This document shows positions 1 through 7,520 of a stretch of DNA of 33,001 bases, one piece after another. The position numbers and the translations under genes were made by a program. The notes under the pieces were generated by a model that worked only from the letters and a program-made list of their open reading frames with translations, searched no databases and was not told where the DNA came from. Numbering within the stretch: the stretch's first letter is position 1; each line of letters starts with the position of its first letter. The stretch comes from Gammaproteobacteria bacterium (GTDB lineage: Bacteria; Pseudomonadota; Gammaproteobacteria; Pseudomonadales; Pseudohongiellaceae), in contig JASBUV010000068.1 of the NCBI GenBank assembly GCA_030147705.1, positions 1 to 33,001 on the forward strand, in the 5' to 3' direction.

Positions 1-855
1 ATAGAAACGGTCCTTGTTGTCCCTGGCCTGTCGCCAGATGGCTGACTGCCCATCCCGTCCCAGGGCAAGCTCAACTCCGGCGCGGTCTGCAAAGTTCTGC
101 AAGCAGCGCAGATCGAAATTAACGACATTCCAGCCGATCAGTGCATCCGGATCGACTTCGTTCAATAGCGCAAGAAATCCCTGTATAAGTTCGCCTTCGG
201 TGGCAAAGCAGCGAATCTCCATGTCTTCGTGTCTGGATTTTTCATGGAGACTTTCGTGTTCAGCGTACTCTGCAAGCATGAGAACCACCGCGCAATTTCT
301 TCCATACGCGGCAATGGAATAGAGCTGCTCAGCACGATAATCGGTTTCGATGTCAATCGAGAGCGCATTGAGTTCGGGTCGGTAATCGCAAGGTTTAATC
401 GCTGGCTGTTGGCAACTGAGGAATGCGTTGCGCTGCTCGACTTGTTCTGCATGCGCTTTCAGCGTTAGCCCCCCGGTAATAAATCGTTCCATGAGGAAGC
501 GATCCGTTGGCTTGATGTCGTTCTCCAGCAAGACGACTCCGCGCGACTGCAATCGCTCACTGACATCCAGCAGCAGTCTGCGGCTTTGGGCATACAGTGC
601 CGAAACGTTCTGCCGTTGGAAATTCTTCAGTGATGTGGTGCTGATGCGCCAGCCGCTTAACGCGCGCAAGGTAGTTGCGACCAGTTGCTCCTGGTCTGAA
701 GGAAAGAAGCAGACCGCTTCCTGCTCACTGAATGTGACGCGCACTGGTCCAAGGCTGCTACACAGCCAGAAGACCAGTTCGATTCCCCGGGAAGATTCCT
801 GCCACTGACGGGTGAGAATAAACCCGTCAGTGACAACAGCATCAGATGTGTCCAC
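1..855 (-). CDS. polB: DNA polymerase II (family B), N-terminal part, cut by window edge
   Basis: Family B DNA polymerase, used in damage tolerance and replication restart and carrying a 3'-5' proofreading exonuclease. The 285 residues visible cover the N-terminal domain and the start of the exonuclease domain; the polymerase palm lies beyond position 1. Stretches recalling E. coli Pol II are GFILTRQW (11-18), LMERFITGG (121-129), Exo I SIDIET (D168, E170) and Exo II IGWNVVNFDL (D248). The start is GTG at 855: an in-frame TGA lies two codons upstream, so no earlier start exists, and no ATG falls before the first conserved residues. No SOS-type operator was visible between this start and the upstream gene. 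An 11-bp inverted repeat sits in codons 8-18. It lies 74 bases downstream of the molybdopterin oxidoreductase gene on the same strand, with no obvious functional link. Confidence 0.93.
   Translation of the reverse strand, partial: MDTSDAVVTDGFILTRQWQESSRGIELVFWLCSSLGPVRVTFSEQEAVCFFPSDQEQLVATTLRALSGWRISTTSLKNFQRQNVSALYAQSRRLLLDVSERLQSRGVVLLENDIKPTDRFLMERFITGGLTLKAHAEQVEQRNAFLSCQQPAIKPCDYRPELNALSIDIETDYRAEQLYSIAAYGRNCAVVLMLAEYAEHESLHEKSRHEDMEIRCFATEGELIQGFLALLNEVDPDALIGWNVVNFDLRCLQNFADRAGVELALGRDGQSAIWRQARDNKDRFY
803..832 (-). repeat. Perfect 11-bp inverted repeat inside the start of polB
   Basis: CACTGACGGGT (803-813) and ACCCGTCAGTG (822-832) are exact reverse complements separated by 8 bases. 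In the polB mRNA this gives a stable hairpin beginning about 23 nt after the GTG start. It overlaps codons for conserved Pol II residues, so part of the sequence is protein-constrained. A role in translational control is inference. Confidence 0.6.
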
Positions 856-929
856 AGATCAGTTACGCGGCTACCAGATCACCAGTCGCCGTTGTTGTGC
901 TGAACTTCGAGCTGCTGGCAGCCGAGTAA

Positions 930-2093
930 TCAAGCCTCGATTGTCAATGTGCGAGGGAATTGACCAAAGTCTTCCCAGTAACTGACTTTCTCCGGCAGCT
1001 CATCAGCGGTAGGTTGAACATTGCCCGCCGCATCGATCGCACGAGACACGATGGTGTGCGAACCCGCAGTAGGGTTATCCCAATTCAGATGGAAAAGCTT
1101 CCAGGAGTATTGGGTGTTATTGGGATCCATTTCGGCGCGTTGCCAGGGCCCATCATCGATCTTGATCTCAACACGATCCAGTGGTGAGCCATCATTGAGC
1201 GCAAACCCTGTAATGCGGTAGTTGCCACCCATTTCGGTTACTCGGATTATGGCGGATTTCAGGTTCATGGTTGTAACCGAGTTTTCAACCCATCGTTCAA
1301 CCCCGCCGACATTGGTTTTCTTCAGGGTGACGTAATCGCGACCCATGAAGCGACCCATATAACGCGTATCCTGCACATGGATCTGGGTAAGCCACTTCAC
1401 GTTGGCAACACCATACCAACCCGGCACCAGTAATCGCACTGGCTTGCCATGATAATGGGGCAGGGGCTCACCGTTCATGGTCCAGGCCAACATGTTTTCC
1501 GGGCGCATGGCATCCGGAATAGACAAGCTGCGTGCGAATGCTTTTTCCACTTCACGCCCGCGAATTTCTTCTGTGGATTGGTCCGCACCGAAGAATACGA
1601 TCTCTTTGGCACCGTCCTGAATTCCGGCTTCGTTTAACAACGCTTGCAATGAGGTGCCGCCCCAACTCGCGTTGCCAATCAGACCATGAAACAGGCGCTG
1701 TCCATTGCCGCCACATTCAAACCCGACAATTTGTTCCATACCCTGCCTGGCCTGCAGGTCTGCAAGTGAGAGTTCGATCTCATTATCGACCATGCCCGTG
1801 ATGCGTAATCGCCAGCTGCTATTGTCGATCTCTGGTTGGCCGTAGTGCTGTACCAGATAAAAATCATCGTTATCGGAAATGAAACTGTCGATCAGGCGCG
1901 TGTCCTGATAATGGGTCGAGTTGGGGCGAATGCCGCGCACCTGAAAAGTATCAGGCACATCAGTGAAAGGAACCAGACGCTCTCCCTGAGCCAGTGCTGG
2001 CAGAATAAAACCGGGAGACGATACTGCGGCTAACAGGCCGGTACCGAGGGCACCCTTCAGAACTTTACGACGACCATTGTCTTCGGGATTCAT
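930..2093 (-). CDS. Tat-exported sulfite oxidase/SoxC-family molybdopterin oxidoreductase
   Basis: Periplasmic oxidoreductase of the sulfite oxidase fold, probably oxidising sulfite or a related sulfur compound. The N-terminus is a twin-arginine signal: GRRKVLKG (7-14), a hydrophobic stretch, then cleavage near ALAQ (33-36). The molybdopterin domain spans roughly residues 50-260. It contains the expected Mo-ligand cysteine (C127, in FECGGNGQ), WGGTSL (144-149), and a PLPHYHGKPVRLLVPGWYG segment typical of the family. The last ~110 residues match the Mo-co dimerisation domain (SPLDRVEIKIDDGPWQ-type strand). The start ATG is preceded by AGGAG with an 8-9 nt spacing. The cytochrome c partner (SoxD/SorB type) that often accompanies these enzymes is not adjacent, so the electron acceptor is unknown. 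The sulfane dehydrogenase SoxC is the closest named relative I can suggest, but the rest of the sox cluster is absent here. Confidence 0.88.
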   Translation of the reverse strand: MNPEDNGRRKVLKGALGTGLLAAVSSPGFILPALAQGERLVPFTDVPDTFQVRGIRPNSTHYQDTRLIDSFISDNDDFYLVQHYGQPEIDNSSWRLRITGMVDNEIELSLADLQARQGMEQIVGFECGGNGQRLFHGLIGNASWGGTSLQALLNEAGIQDGAKEIVFFGADQSTEEIRGREVEKAFARSLSIPDAMRPENMLAWTMNGEPLPHYHGKPVRLLVPGWYGVANVKWLTQIHVQDTRYMGRFMGRDYVTLKKTNVGGVERWVENSVTTMNLKSAIIRVTEMGGNYRITGFALNDGSPLDRVEIKIDDGPWQRAEMDPNNTQYSWKLFHLNWDNPTAGSHTIVSRAIDAAGNVQPTADELPEKVSYWEDFGQFPRTLTIEA

Positions 2094-2297
2094 GATGATT
2101 TCTCTCCTGCTTTCTTATGATGTTAGTGACCACGGAGGGAGCCTGTGGGCAAGATCCGGTGTGTCGTTACTCTACCACATCCACTGGCCAGGAAACGCCC
2201 GGAATATGTTTTCTCAACTTTGCGCAGCAACCGTCCGTAATAAGTAGTGAGGGCCCGGAAAACCATCATGATTTCAGGGCTATACAGGAGAAATTCT

Positions 2298-2828
2298 GTG
2301 TTCACATTGCCACTGTCCAGACTCCGCGCAAGACCCGAGCGCACAGTCATTCCCCCCGCGGTTCTCGCGCAGTCAGCCGCACCCCAAACCAAACGACTGT
2401 TACGGCAAACTTTTGGGCCCTGGCCACATTGTCGGGCATTGGTTTGGGAACAGCTTGTCGACATTGCCTCCTGGGTGCAATGGATGCCAGACGTTAAGGC
2501 AGTCAACCGGCTCGATTCCGGCCCACTCGGACGCGGTACCCGCATTCAGGTTGATAAGGCCTTTCACAGTGAAATCTGGGAAGTCACCCATTGGCACGAC
2601 CAGCGCCGGATCGATATCGAGATCGATGGCCCGTCCTGTCGGGTAGGTTTTTGTGTGCAATTGGCCAAAGGTGCAGATGAAGATCACGCGATCTTGCGAC
2701 TGGATTGCGAGAGTGAAACCAACAACCTGTTAGCCTGGCTAAGTGAGCGCCGCATTGAACAGAGCGGCCTGTCCTGGCTACGCGGGTTTACCCGCTATTT
2801 TCTGACGCAACGACCCCTGGCCGACTAA
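2298..2828 (+). CDS. SRPBCC (START/Bet v1-like) domain protein
   Basis: Small soluble protein of the SRPBCC ligand-binding fold (polyketide cyclase/dehydrase-like). The pattern of W-E-x-L-x-D-I-A-S-W-x-x-W-M-P-D-V, then GPLGRGTRIQV, then WEVTHWHDQRRIDIE is characteristic of the family, with a C-terminal amphipathic helix (GLSWLRGFTRYFL). The reading frame is open from 2247, but GTG at 2298 is the better start because AGGAG at 2286-2290 stands 7 bases before it; this gives 176 residues. The first ~50 residues (RLRARPERTVIPP...) are unlike the domain and may be a linker. Ligand and role cannot be inferred from context: it stands alone between a molybdoenzyme on the other strand and the cyclase-like operon. 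Confidence 0.72.
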   Translation: MFTLPLSRLRARPERTVIPPAVLAQSAAPQTKRLLRQTFGPWPHCRALVWEQLVDIASWVQWMPDVKAVNRLDSGPLGRGTRIQVDKAFHSEIWEVTHWHDQRRIDIEIDGPSCRVGFCVQLAKGADEDHAILRLDCESETNNLLAWLSERRIEQSGLSWLRGFTRYFLTQRPLAD

Positions 2829-3128
2829 TCTCAACAGCACCACAACTGAACGCGATTCGGCCGCATGCTCCCAAAGCAACGACTCTCAACCCCTGTTCCC
2901 GCAACAGACAGTTCAAACCGCCCTCTATCAAGCTACGTGTAAATTCCATCGCCCACCCATTGCAAGTCGACCGCGGTGCTGCAACAATGCGCTTCAAGCC
3001 GCTGATTTTTAAGTAAATTTGACTTAGTGTGCCGGCCATCACAATTTGCGAGGCATTTTCTGGTATCTTCACCCCGGATTCGGTGAAGCCCCGAATCACG
3101 AGCGAATAACAACAACATCAGATTCCCG
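2829..3128. other. Intergenic region before the cyclase-like operon
   Basis: No gene seen. TTGACT at 3019-3024 with a poor -10 (CAATTT, 3042-3047, 17-base spacer) is a weak promoter candidate for the next gene. Between it and the ATG at 3129 is a perfect 7-bp inverted repeat, GATTCGG (3077-3083) / CCGAATC (3091-3097), with a 7-base loop; it would form a hairpin in the leader. There is no clear ribosome binding site before 3129. Confidence 0.4.
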
Positions 3129-5438
3129 ATGAAAACGTTACTGTCAGCAGATTCCCAGAGCTTGTTCGACAACGTCGAACAGCAGAAAACCATCAGAGTC
3201 TCTACGGAGTCCTTGCTCCGTGGAATCGACAATTATCGCGTGGACGTCAGACTCAGCCGACGCTTTCGCAACGCGACCAAAAAGCTGATTAGTCTCTTGC
3301 TATCGCAGATCGCTGTCCCCAATCCCAAGACCTTTGACAACACCGAGCTTTACGACAGGCTGCGAGAAAAATATCTCGATCTGATGAGTGTGTTGCTGCA
3401 CCGCGTGCAAACAGATATTAGCGCTGAGGAAATCTATCTGCTGCAGTTTGCTGTTATCAAATACGTCATCAGCACAAGCAAAACGCAGTTGGATCTGGAA
3501 CTACGTGCAGCTACGGCGAGATTGTCCGAGCATCGCAACCAAGGCTCTTCCGATGCCTTGCTTACCCAGGCGCGAGTTTTCTGGGTGAAGAAAAATTATG
3601 ACAACATTCTCTATCAGGTGAACCGGCAAATCCTTCTGCAGTTCCAGAAAGTGGAAGAGCGCCAACTGGCGAGCATGCGCGAACAACATCTTGATGAGAA
3701 GAATGCAGAAATCGTCCCCATTCTGTTCAACCCATTGTTGTTTGCATCGGAACTCAGTGCCTTGCCCGTGTTGCTGAACGAGTTTTCGATGTGGAGTTCA
3801 ACTGCAGACAATAGCGGATTCAATACGCTCAATGACAAGCTTGAGAAACTGTTTGCCAAACAGATTAAAAAAATCGAGATAGACCCTCTTCGCAAGTCGG
3901 TCTCCAAAGAATCCATTACCACCGAAGTTCACGATGAGCTGAAGGGGTTATTTGCCTCGCAGGCATTTCTTGGACCCGCTACCGATACCAAATCAGAGAT
4001 CTGCGAAACTTACGGGTGGCTCGATTCGCCGGAAACAATAAAAGCGCTGTTTGATGAAGAGGCTAATCTGCAGGCGCTCGCGTCTCTGAAAAAAGAACTG
4101 GGCTTCCGGACATCCAGAGCGATAAAAAGCGAGATTAATAAGCAGGCGGGGCTGCTAAAGCGCTTCAGCAAATTGCTACGCAGTGAAAAACTGTTAGCGC
4201 CCATGCTTGCCTCGCACTATATGCGTCGTTCACTGAGCCCATCGCTGCTTGAACACATCGACATGAAGGTGTTGTGCCAATATCTGGCCGGCATCATCCC
4301 CATTGCCAAAGTGACAGAAAGCCTGACCGGTGGCGCGCGATTGAATCCCGAGCAGATCAAATCTCTGGGCGCATTGCGCGAGCAGATCGAGGAAAAGGTT
4401 CAGCGCGCTGACCAGTCTGATATTTTGCGCTTGTTGACTGACATCTGTCGTTATCGTCGCTGCCTGAAGAATTTCCGTTTCGCACATCGCGCCTTCAATC
4501 GATTAAACATCCTGATCGATGAAGACGAGATCAAACTCTCCAAATCCGCTGGCACGCTGTATGACATGCCTACGCGCAGCGAGATCGAGCAGGACGATGC
4601 GCGCATAGCCCATCACGCCATTCTGAAGGCTGACGTCAGAGGCTCAACGACGGTAACGGATGAGTTGCAGAATAAAGGGCTGAATCCGGCTTCCTATTTC
4701 AGCACCCGCTTCTTCAATCCCATCAACAATATTCTTGAAACCTATGGCGCCAACAAAGTCTTCATCGAAGGCGATGCCATTATTCTCAGCTTTCTGGAGT
4801 ATGAGAATGCGCCGCAAGAATGGTATTCAGTCGCGCGAGCCTGCGGCTATGCCAGAGATATGCTGAAGATAACCAGCTCCAATAATCGCTATTCAACCCA
4901 GATGGGCCTTCCCAATCTCGAACTTGGGGTCGGTATCTGTTATTCGGACGAAGCGCCGCGTTATCTTTATGACGGCGATCATCCCATCATGATTTCCGGA
5001 GCGATTGGTCTGGCCGATCGCATGTCCGGTTGCTCCTGGAACCTGCGTGCGATTCTGGAGAAAGGTCTGTTTAATGTTGATGTGCTACAGATCGCCGAAG
5101 GCGAATCTGGCAAGGGTGAAAAAGGGCAGCACTATCTGCGCTACAACGTGAATGGCATTAACATCGATGACAAGTCCTTCGCCAAGTTGAAGCAGGAAGT
5201 CAATCTCAAGACCATGCGCATCAAGCTGAACGACACCAGTCATATTTTTCATGTGGGTCAGTATCCCGATGCAACCGGCCGCAAGAAAGATCTCGTGATT
5301 CGCGAAGGCAAGGTTCGTCTCTGGAAAGACAATACTATCGTCGACAATCCGGATTCCGATGAGAGCTATTTCGAAGTTGTAGTGAATCGCAAGGTCCTCT
5401 CACTTATTCTGGATGCCGTGAACAAGAAGCAGGCCTGA
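3129..5438 (+). CDS. Divergent class III nucleotidyl cyclase-like protein with large helical N-terminus
   Basis: A 769-residue cytosolic protein, no signal or clear membrane span. Residues 1-490 are helical, charged and unrecognised. Residues ~495-690 resemble a class III adenylyl/guanylyl cyclase domain: KADVRGST (metal-binding Asp at 502), NKVFIEGDAIILSF (second metal Asp at 549, Lys 543 where adenine-recognising Lys is expected), LGVGI (599-603), and IGLADRM (626-632) where cyclases carry VNxAxRL. In that last motif the Arg is kept (R631), but the Asn that stabilises the transition state is replaced by Gly (G627). About 80 C-terminal residues form an extra domain. The protein may therefore make an unusual product, bind nucleotide without turnover, or be a weak cyclase. 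It forms a tight pair with the next gene (15-base gap). Family assignment is by motif reading and is tentative. Confidence 0.7.
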   Translation: MKTLLSADSQSLFDNVEQQKTIRVSTESLLRGIDNYRVDVRLSRRFRNATKKLISLLLSQIAVPNPKTFDNTELYDRLREKYLDLMSVLLHRVQTDISAEEIYLLQFAVIKYVISTSKTQLDLELRAATARLSEHRNQGSSDALLTQARVFWVKKNYDNILYQVNRQILLQFQKVEERQLASMREQHLDEKNAEIVPILFNPLLFASELSALPVLLNEFSMWSSTADNSGFNTLNDKLEKLFAKQIKKIEIDPLRKSVSKESITTEVHDELKGLFASQAFLGPATDTKSEICETYGWLDSPETIKALFDEEANLQALASLKKELGFRTSRAIKSEINKQAGLLKRFSKLLRSEKLLAPMLASHYMRRSLSPSLLEHIDMKVLCQYLAGIIPIAKVTESLTGGARLNPEQIKSLGALREQIEEKVQRADQSDILRLLTDICRYRRCLKNFRFAHRAFNRLNILIDEDEIKLSKSAGTLYDMPTRSEIEQDDARIAHHAILKADVRGSTTVTDELQNKGLNPASYFSTRFFNPINNILETYGANKVFIEGDAIILSFLEYENAPQEWYSVARACGYARDMLKITSSNNRYSTQMGLPNLELGVGICYSDEAPRYLYDGDHPIMISGAIGLADRMSGCSWNLRAILEKGLFNVDVLQIAEGESGKGEKGQHYLRYNVNGINIDDKSFAKLKQEVNLKTMRIKLNDTSHIFHVGQYPDATGRKKDLVIREGKVRLWKDNTIVDNPDSDESYFEVVVNRKVLSLILDAVNKKQA

Positions 5439-5453
5439 TACCTGAACCGCGAC

Positions 5454-6482
5454 ATGACTGACGACAAGCAGTTCGACACTGACGAGCAATCGGCTAACTT
5501 GCCTGTTCCGCAATTACCTCTGGCGGACGAAAGCGAGCAGACTTATTTAAAGCGGCTGTCACGCTACCTCACCCTCACTCTGTCACTTCCTGAGCGCAGT
5601 GCTCGCGCATTGAGCGCACTGGTGGGTGGAGGCACTTACTTGCTAAGTGAAACTCTCTTGCCCACCGCCCTGAAATCTACTTCCAGCTATCGCTTCACGC
5701 TGGGCATGTTTCAGGCGTTCCTGATCAGAAACGTCGCTGGCATGGACAATAATGAAACGACGATGGAACTGAAGGAGCGCTTCGTCCAGCGCAAGCTGCT
5801 TGGCACCAGTCTGGAGACCGCGGGCCTTCTGACCATGCACCTGTCTCCGGTCTGGATTTTTGCGATAGCATCCGATGCCGCCAAGGGTGGTCAGGTGTTT
5901 TTGCAGCGCCTGGTGAACGAGCTGAAAAAGAACAAGGTAATCCCTGAAAACGCGAATCCGCAATCGCTCGAACAGATTCTGCAAGCGATCCACGATATGG
6001 GCCGTCAGGGTGCAACGGCGATAGACACGCCACCGCTGTCGAGCGAGGAAGTCAAACAGATGGCCGACGAGCTTCGGGCAAGTACTGCACATCTGGCGAG
6101 CAATTCAGCCCAACTGGTGCCGCGATTTGAATCTCTCTGGAATCAGATCACCTTGATCGCTCATCAGGAAAAAATGTCGGTAGCGCAAATACTGGGGATT
6201 CTATCAGTACACGCCGCCTCCGTGACGCAAGCTGGCCTGGGAACCGTCGGGGCAGTGAGCAAGACCGGCTATTATTTTATAGATGAGATACTGATTGCCG
6301 ATTACAAGAAGACATTGGACGGAATTTCCAAGGCGGGGGCCTGGCAGTACCTCCGAACCAATATGGCACCTTTCCTCTCCAATGCGCAGTCGCATTTTGA
6401 TTTCAAGCGGGAAAGCCGCACGGAGCGTTGGCTAAAGTCTGCATTTCGCGCATTTGTTGCAAATGTGCGGTCTGAGAAGTAG
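5454..6482 (+). CDS. Uncharacterised protein paired with the cyclase-like gene
   Basis: 342 residues, no family recognised. The N-terminal ~40 residues are acidic and probably flexible. Residues ~45-75 (ALSALVGGGTYLLSETLLP) and ~125-150 (LLTMHLSPVWIFAIASDAAKGG) are hydrophobic and Gly/Ala-rich, suggesting membrane association or amphipathic helices rather than classic transmembrane segments. The middle carries a Ser/Gln-rich helical segment (SAQLVPRFESLWNQI), and the C-terminus is basic. It starts 15 bases after the cyclase-like gene stops, on the same strand and with no ribosome binding site of its own visible, so translation is probably coupled. Context suggests it is the partner, regulator or effector of that protein; nothing in its sequence says which. 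Confidence 0.75.
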   Translation: MTDDKQFDTDEQSANLPVPQLPLADESEQTYLKRLSRYLTLTLSLPERSARALSALVGGGTYLLSETLLPTALKSTSSYRFTLGMFQAFLIRNVAGMDNNETTMELKERFVQRKLLGTSLETAGLLTMHLSPVWIFAIASDAAKGGQVFLQRLVNELKKNKVIPENANPQSLEQILQAIHDMGRQGATAIDTPPLSSEEVKQMADELRASTAHLASNSAQLVPRFESLWNQITLIAHQEKMSVAQILGILSVHAASVTQAGLGTVGAVSKTGYYFIDEILIADYKKTLDGISKAGAWQYLRTNMAPFLSNAQSHFDFKRESRTERWLKSAFRAFVANVRSEK

Positions 6483-6498
6483 CTTTCCCTTTTGAAAT

Positions 6499-6520
6499 TT
6501 TCAGTTTACACACACTGAAA
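6499..6520 (+). terminator. Hairpin after the cyclase-like operon
   Basis: TTTCAGT (6499-6505) and ACTGAAA (6514-6520) form a perfect 7-bp stem with an 8-base loop, 17 bases after the stop codon of the upstream gene. There is no clean T-run after it, so it could be a weak terminator or a 3'-end structure. Confidence 0.35.
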
Positions 6521-6587
6521 CTTGCAAAACTGGCGGGTAAACCCGGCAATTTGAAGAAACAATAAGAAAAGAGCGGGTGTTATGTTA

Positions 6588-6613
6588 CGGTATTTTTACA
6601 GTCGTAAATACCG
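6588..6613. promoter_or_regulatory. Operator-like inverted repeat upstream of XRE regulator gene
   Basis: CGGTATTT (6588-6595) and AAATACCG (6606-6613) are perfect reverse complements with a 10-base centre; the match extends inward to TAC/GTA if a two-base bulge is allowed. It lies about 78 bases before the XRE-type gene, where an autoregulatory operator would be expected. Binding by that protein is inference. Confidence 0.45.
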
Positions 6614-6651
6614 AATTTACTGACCCTATAAACCACGTGCTAACCGGGATA

Positions 6652-6678
6652 CTCGGCCCACCCTCAAGTTGGGCCGAG
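6652..6678 (+). promoter_or_regulatory. 9-bp hairpin abutting the ribosome binding site of the XRE gene
   Basis: CTCGGCCCA (6652-6660) and TGGGCCGAG (6670-6678) form a perfect GC-rich stem with a 9-base loop. The 3' arm ends in GAG and runs straight into GGAG (6679-6682), so folding would compete with ribosome access to the start at 6691. No T-run follows, which argues against an intrinsic terminator. Confidence 0.5.
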
Positions 6679-6690
6679 GGAGAAAAGTGT

Positions 6691-7005
6691 ATGAACCATC
6701 CTCAATTTACGAAATTTTCACCGATAACGGTGACTGTAAAAAAGAACATGCGTCAGCTTCGTTTGAATGCTGGCTACTCAATGAATGAAGGCGCTCGATT
6801 ACTGGGCATTTCTCGAAAACAACTCGAAGACATAGAAACCATCCGCAACTATGGATGCCATCTTGATCTTGAGCTGCTGGCCAAGATGAAAGTCATCTAT
6901 AAAACCTCTCTCGATGATCTGGTCGGCGACTTGCCGGAAGACTACTATTCAGAATATTTCGTGCGGCCTCGCAAACGACTAGGCTCTACTCCGCGCGGGC
7001 AGTGA
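6691..7005 (+). CDS. Small XRE/HTH_3-type DNA-binding regulator
   Basis: A 104-residue helix-turn-helix protein. Residues ~15-75 read as an XRE-type domain: KKNMRQLRLNAGYSMNEGARLLGISRKQLEDIE, with the recognition helix in SRKQLEDIE, followed by helices ending at SLDDLVGDL. A short C-terminal tail (YYSEYFVRPRKRLGS) is unrelated. The frame is open from 6577, but the ATG at 6691 is chosen because GGAGA (6679-6683) stands just before it and the extra 38 residues lie over the inverted repeats of the leader and do not look protein-like. It probably represses its own promoter through one of the upstream inverted repeats; targets are otherwise unknown. Confidence 0.72.
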   Translation: MNHPQFTKFSPITVTVKKNMRQLRLNAGYSMNEGARLLGISRKQLEDIETIRNYGCHLDLELLAKMKVIYKTSLDDLVGDLPEDYYSEYFVRPRKRLGSTPRGQ

Positions 7006-7045
7006 CACTGCAAACGCTGCTTTCTTCCCTCGCTCCAGCCCGCCA

Positions 7046-7074
7046 TGGCTCGAAAGTTCCGGATCGTGTATAAT
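7046..7074 (+). promoter_or_regulatory. Promoter for the SutA-like small protein
   Basis: A perfect -10 box TATAAT lies at 7069-7074. The -35 region at 17-base spacing (TGGCTC, 7046-7051) is poor. Transcription would begin near 7081, leaving a leader of about 26 bases containing AAAAGG before the ATG at 7107. Confidence 0.6.
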
Positions 7075-7106
7075 GCGGAATTTTGACCGTAAGAGAAAAG
7101 GTAACC

Positions 7107-7283
7107 ATGGCGAACAAAGCAAAGAAGGAAGCAGCTGTCAGTAATCGCGCTGATTTGGAAGAACATATCGAAGCCTTCCTGAAATCCGGAGGCAAAGTTC
7201 AACAAATCCCGTCGGGTGTGAGTGGTCAGACTTCGACAAGCGGTCCACGACAGATCGTTCTGAGTCACAAGACCAGCTCTTGA
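7107..7283 (+). CDS. 58-residue SutA-like small protein
   Basis: Short, highly charged protein. An acidic/basic N-terminus (MANKAKKEAAV) is followed by a helix, then the motif IEAFLKSGGKVQQIP (about residues 23-37) and a disordered tail. The FLxxGGKVQxI core resembles that of SutA, the small RNA polymerase-binding protein of Pseudomonas that supports transcription in slow growth; SutA is longer and has an acidic N-terminal tail missing here. The start at 7107 is favoured over the upstream GTG/ATG-type codons because AAAAGG stands 5-6 bases before it. It has its own promoter and terminator, so it is an independent unit. The functional assignment is inference from one motif; the gene itself is convincing. 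Confidence 0.68.
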   Translation: MANKAKKEAAVSNRADLEEHIEAFLKSGGKVQQIPSGVSGQTSTSGPRQIVLSHKTSS

Positions 7284-7416
7284 TCAATTTCAGAGTCTTT
7301 CGGAATACCACACTGGTATCCAAGGCTCGCAAGCTGCAGCGCGGTATTGCTGTAGTTATTTAGAAAGAGTGATATAGGAAAGAACACGATAGCGTAATAG
7401 ACAGAAAGCACGCATC

Positions 7417-7453
7417 AAAAAACGGGGAGCTGATTAATCGGCTCCCCGTTTTT
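7417..7453. terminator. Bidirectional intrinsic terminator
   Basis: CGGGGAGC (7423-7430) pairs perfectly with GCTCCCCG (7441-7448) around a 10-base loop. Six A's precede it and five T's follow, so it can stop transcription from both the small plus-strand gene and the minus-strand TraB/GumN gene that ends at 7521. Confidence 0.9.
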
Positions 7454-7520
7454 CATTCCTCTTCGAAAAATTGCCCCGCAACAGAGATTGCAGCTTACGG
7501 ACTAGCCGGAAACGGCAACG

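Noticed and set aside
856-929. SOS (LexA) box before polB
   Set aside because: No CTGT-N8-ACAG type sequence is present in this gap.
6577-6690. N-terminal extension of the XRE protein
   Set aside because: The region is full of inverted repeats and the internal ATG at 6691 has the ribosome binding site.
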